Positions 60,528 through 64,000 of a stretch of DNA of 64,000 nucleotides are shown one piece after another. Both the position numbers and the translations under genes were made by a program. The stretch's first letter is position 1. Every line of letters starts with the position of its first letter. The notes under the pieces were generated by a model. The model was not told the DNA's origin. It saw only the letters and a program-made list of their open reading frames with translations, and made no database searches. This DNA is from Kalaharituber pfeilii. Lineage: Eukaryota; Ascomycota; Pezizomycetes; Pezizales; Pezizaceae. Location of the stretch: the NCBI GenBank assembly GCA_015179045.1, contig WHUZ01000005.1, forward strand, positions 1 through 64,000, given 5' to 3'.

Positions 60528-61832
60528 TCATGACTTCCCATTAACTTCCTTTGCATCGGTTGCCGCCGCTGTGGGTGCTGCTGGGGCGGCGGCAGCAGGA
60601 GTAGCAGGTTGTGCGGGGGCAGCTGGAGCATCTACGACTTCTCCTCTGAGCTTCTTGACCATATATCCGTTATATGTCTCATCATCCATTGCACGCTTTG
60701 CTGCGGCCGCGGCAGCTGCTGTCGTGTTGCCATTCTCAATGGCAGTCTGCTGCTGCGACTGAGTAGTTGCTGGAGGCTGAGTAACTGGTGCCATTGGCGC
60801 CTGGGGTACAAGTTGCGCAGATGGAGCTACAGTTACTGGAACCATAGGTGCTGTTGGTGCAGCTTGTGGTTGAGAGTGTACGTTTTGAGTTTGGGGTTGT
60901 GGCGCATGGGGAATTGCAGTTACGCCGGGTGGTGGCGGTTGGAATGGAAGGGTTTGCTGAGGCTGCTGCTGGTGAGTGATGAGTATTGGTGCTGGTGGAA
61001 CGGCATCTTCTCCTTGAGATTCAATCAGGCGTGACTGCAAGCTTATTATGTAGTCCCGGAGCTGATAATTCTCATTCTGGATGGCTTTGTACGACTCTTC
61101 CAATGCATTAAGATCCCGGACCTGCTCTTCAAGCTTTTTGATATAGCCTTCCTTGCGCTGACGGAAAGCTCGCTAACTACTAGGTTAATAATCATACTGC
61201 AACTGTAAGAGGGCTGCACTAACCTGAGCAGCTCGGTTTTGGGCAGCTCGTTTCGATGTTGAGAGTTCTCGCTTTCCGCCTCTTTTCGGTGGCTCGGCTT
61301 GCTGCTGCTCGCTTTCGGGAGAAGTTTGGGTGGTAGTCACTTCCGGTGAAGCCGCGGGCAATTGAATATTCTGAGGAGTAGGCTGATGTGGTTGATGTTG
61401 TTGGTGTTGCTGGGGAAGAGCCGTCATATTCTGAGGCGCTGCAGGCGCCACACCGACGCCTGATATCGCTGGATCAATGTTGAGATTTTCATCGTGAGAT
61501 GTGACCGACCCGGTTTGTTCTTGTGACGCCTGAGAGACTGGTTTTGCAGGAGAGCCCTGTATGTTCTGAAGAAGGTGCGCGCGCAGTGCTGTGGCAGTAG
61601 TCAGCATCAGCTCATACTCGACTTGGAAACTGTGGGGGTCACCCGCAGCAGTCGAATGAATCGACTGACCTTGTTCAGCAGTGCTTGTGTCCTGCTGGTC
61701 ATCCCACCCTTCTATTAGTGTTTGCGCATGCTCGTCCTTTAAGTATGAAGGCTGTACCTGCGCTCCAGGACTTGAAAGATGTTGGTGAGGTGGATGTGGG
61801 GCCGGTGCAAGTGTGGGCTGCATCTCCGACAA
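60528..61832 (-). CDS. bZIP transcription factor (AP-1/Fcr3-like)
   Basis: Nuclear transcription factor. Two exons (61832-61224 and 61172-60528) give 417 residues. The 51-base intron splits the basic region exactly between NRAAQ and RAFRQRK. The basic region reads TSKRAAQNRAAQ|RAFRQRKEGY at about residues 192-213, of the fungal AP-1-like type. The leucine zipper is irregular: KKLEEQVRDLNALEESYKA and then NENYQLRDYIISLQSRL. Low-complexity Gln/Pro/His-rich and Ala/Pro-rich regions flank it on both sides. The KRELSTSKRAAQNRAAQRAF and NYQLRDYIISLQSRL wording fits the Fcr3/AP-1-like group of filamentous fungi better than Yap1. No Yap1-type cysteine-rich domain is seen. The target genes are unknown. 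Confidence 0.85.
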
Positions 61833-62394
61833 TCGGCCAAAGTATTCAAAGAGAAGTATCCAGGAATTTCGGCTATTTTGGTCTACACTGAAGTCACCTA
61901 TCCTTCAAGAGACCAGGCGTGAAGCTCAAATTCACACAAAAGAATAATTGTTGTGTAGAGGCCCCGAGCACTTGGTGCCTTATCAAGTAGAGTTATGATG
62001 AAGAGTAGCGAGAATAGAGTGACGGCGCAAGCCAATTAGAGATTAAAAGAATGAGATTTTGTCGTTTGACAGCGGTCTGCCGTTTCTCATCCGTTTCGCG
62101 TTCCAAATGGGGAATTCGTACTGAGATACCTATTCGGACTGCTTTAGTAAGTCTGTCATTCGGCTGACCTAAGGCTGGGCTGAAACGTGATTTATCGATC
62201 CACAGCCAGTGACAAGAACGAATAACAGGAAACAATGACAGGAAAAAGCAAAGGAAGAAGAAACGCCATAGTGAGACTGTCGGGAAGAGCACAGGCAGCA
62301 AGGCAACAGATGAACACACGAAGTATGTACAAAATGCACGAGCCGAATGCAACTTACTACATACCTTGAATACTTTCAATTCCCACTTTCCAGA

Positions 62395-62428
<34 letters not shown>

Positions 62429-63612
62429 CTGTTTGTTCGTCTTCTTCTTCTTTTTGTTTATTTTCCCCTCTTCTTTGTGCTTTTTCGTCTTTTATTTTTT
62501 ATTTTTATTTTTATTTTTTTTTAGATTTTTTCTGGCTGTGGTATATTGGTATTTGCTTCTCTTAGTTCTCGATGGGCAACTCTAGCTCGGTTGCGAACGT
62601 TACTGGGTAAGGGCGGCCTTTTTGATGTGTAAGTGAAGGTGAGTAAGGAGCAGAGGGTTTGTAAGATCTTAGAAATTCGAGTTGAGTGGAGGGAGGGGGG
62701 GTAGTGGGAGCCTTGGGGGTTAAGAAGGGCTGGGTAAGGGCTCCTTTTGCGTGCCTGCGGTCCCTCACACTTACCACTTTTCTTTTTCCTTCTTCCCTCG
62801 ACTTTGTAATTTTTACTTCTATTTTATTTTTTTTTAGCAGCAGCAGGCGACGGGGGTGTGGGTGCAGGCTCATGTGTGGGTGCGAGGATAAGTAATGATG
62901 AGGCTGCCTGACTACGCAGCGACTATGCCGCGTGCGGCTAGTGTGGGCGTGTGTAATGGGGACGGAGCCGCGATTGGTGAGTAAGAGCGAAAAGCAGCGC
63001 AGATGCGAGGGCGGAGGGCGAGGGACTAGGCGCGATCCGGCAAGGCTCGGGGCTGTTTAGCAAATGTGAACGTAACATCAGCCCGGCTTTGCGACTGCAG
63101 CATCGATGCCATGGGCAGTGGAGCACCCACCACGTTCTCGCGAGGCTTGGGCTCGGAAGGGCAGGAATGATGTCGAGGATGGACGCGGATGTGATAGGCT
63201 CCGATGCTGAGCAAAGCAGTCTCTTCCTCAAACGCAATTGAGCAGCGGATTGACCGATGCAGGAGCCGCGCGCTGCCCTGCTTCGTATGTCCCAATGGTA
63301 CAGTACAGTACTAATAGAGCGAGCAGTCCTGGATCCTCTCTTAACGAGTCCAGCCGGCGTACGGGGAGAAGCAAATTGGCGATGCTTATGGGATAGTGAG
63401 ATTGTGATAGGGTGGCAGGAAGAGCAAGCAATGAGATGAGTAGGAGAGATGGAAAAGCCCACGAGTGGAAGGTCGCCTTGGCTATTTGGGTATAGTCTGG
63501 ACTAATTTGGGTACACAATTCACAAATTCTAAGACTTGAGAAGTACAAGGTTTTGGTTTAATTCAGCACCGGCATTCAGACATGCTGCAACCCGACCCAA
63601 GGTACAATATCA
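61833..63612. other. bZIP promoter and intergenic region
   Basis: No gene seen. A T-run of about 29 bases lies at 62399-62428, with further T-rich tracts to about 62525 and at 62821-62836. A G-run is at about 62693-62700. Frames on both strands here lack motifs. Confidence 0.5.
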
Positions 63613-64000
63613 TCATTGCAATGCGTTTAGTTCTGCACACCGTGCCTGGGACTTTGCATCTTCAGTCGTGAATTCCATAAGCACCCGTCGTGTTAGGAAG
63701 TTATTGCCAACCTCCAATTTCTCTTCTCCCTTTCCCCATGATATGACGCGACCTGAACCAGAGTCCATTACCAGCTTGTTCTGTCAGTTAAAACGACGCT
63801 TCTGGGCTCCCATTTCTCTCCCTCATCCAGGCGAACTTACATCCTTCGTCTGCACACTCCACTGCTCCCCTCCCGTACACACATATACGACACCCCTGCC
63901 AGATCTGCCAGCCCTCTCTACCCTTCCAGATCGCTATTTTGCGTCTGGGTCTTACTCAACTTCTAGCCGGCAACGCCAATCGGGAGGACTTCTCAGGCTG
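63613..64000 (-). CDS. 3' exons of an unidentified gene, cut by the window edge
   Basis: Two exons are visible on the minus strand: one ending at 63841 (GRGVVYVCTGGEQWSVQTKD) and 63780-63613 (NKLVMDSGSGRVISWGKGEE, then VGNNFLTRRVLMEF, ending ARCAELNALQ and TGA). The intron 63781-63840 has GTAAGT and CAG ends and joins the frames in phase. The alternating polar and hydrophobic residues with W, V and R suggest a beta-rich domain with a final helix, of PH-like shape. I do not recognise the family. The exon boundary beyond about 63930 is unclear because the frame meets a TAG that may belong to an intron end. Confidence 0.5.

Overview
The window is nuclear DNA of a filamentous ascomycete fungus. 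The genes carry short GT-AG introns of about 50-110 bases. The proteins are fungal: a Sec4-type Rab, Nca2, Erg25, a GRIP golgin, an SR-protein kinase, Rpt6, a Vnx1-type antiporter, Lunapark, AP-2 alpha and an Fcr3-like bZIP factor. Long gene-poor stretches, decayed repeats and C-to-T/G-to-A scars in a retroelement relic are compatible with a Pezizomycotina genome, perhaps an early-diverging, repeat-rich lineage such as the Pezizomycetes. That placement is inference.

Layout. 1-2 kb: truncated copy of a dispersed gene family. 2.2-3.0 kb (-): SEC4-like Rab. 4.0-6.1 kb (-): NCA2, divergent from 6.2-7.4 kb (+): ERG25, whose model contains an in-frame TGA. 7.4-13.9 kb: gene-poor, with a foldback palindrome, the longer frameshifted copy of the dispersed family and a small coiled-coil ORF. 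13.9-17.7 kb (+): GRIP golgin. 17.7-25.6 kb: gene desert with very long homopolymers. 25.6-27.8 kb (+): SRPK kinase. 28.6-32.3 kb (+): probable mitochondrial DEAD-box-like helicase with a repetitive tail. 32.7-33.8 kb: a TIR transposon with one ORF. 34.6-36.1 kb (-): RPT6, divergent from 37.4-41.3 kb (+): VNX1-like antiporter across a G/C-run-rich promoter region. 42.0 kb: tRNA-Val(CAC). 43.1-44.5 kb (-): FAD oxidoreductase. 44.5-50.4 kb: gene-poor, with a decayed EAKR-motif pseudogene. 50.4-52.0 kb (+): Lunapark. 53.4-56.7 kb (-): AP-2 alpha with a 14-nt microexon. 57.1-59.6 kb: transposon graveyard (RIP-like gag relic, solo LTR, 613-bp TIR element). 60.5-61.8 kb (-): bZIP factor. The right edge holds the 3' exons of an unidentified gene.

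The genes are ordinary housekeeping and membrane-traffic functions and do not form one pathway. Sec4, the golgin, AP-2 alpha and Lunapark all act in secretory or endomembrane trafficking, but nothing in the sequence shows co-regulation. Exon models were built by joining reading frames at GT-AG (once GC-AG) sites. In each complete model the summed exon length is a whole number of codons, except SRPK, which is one base short in a C-run. I saw no convincing undescribed biological system. The most interesting signals are the interrupted ERG25, the two TA-flanked TIR elements, the dispersed gene family copied with its promoter, and the RIP-like gag relic.
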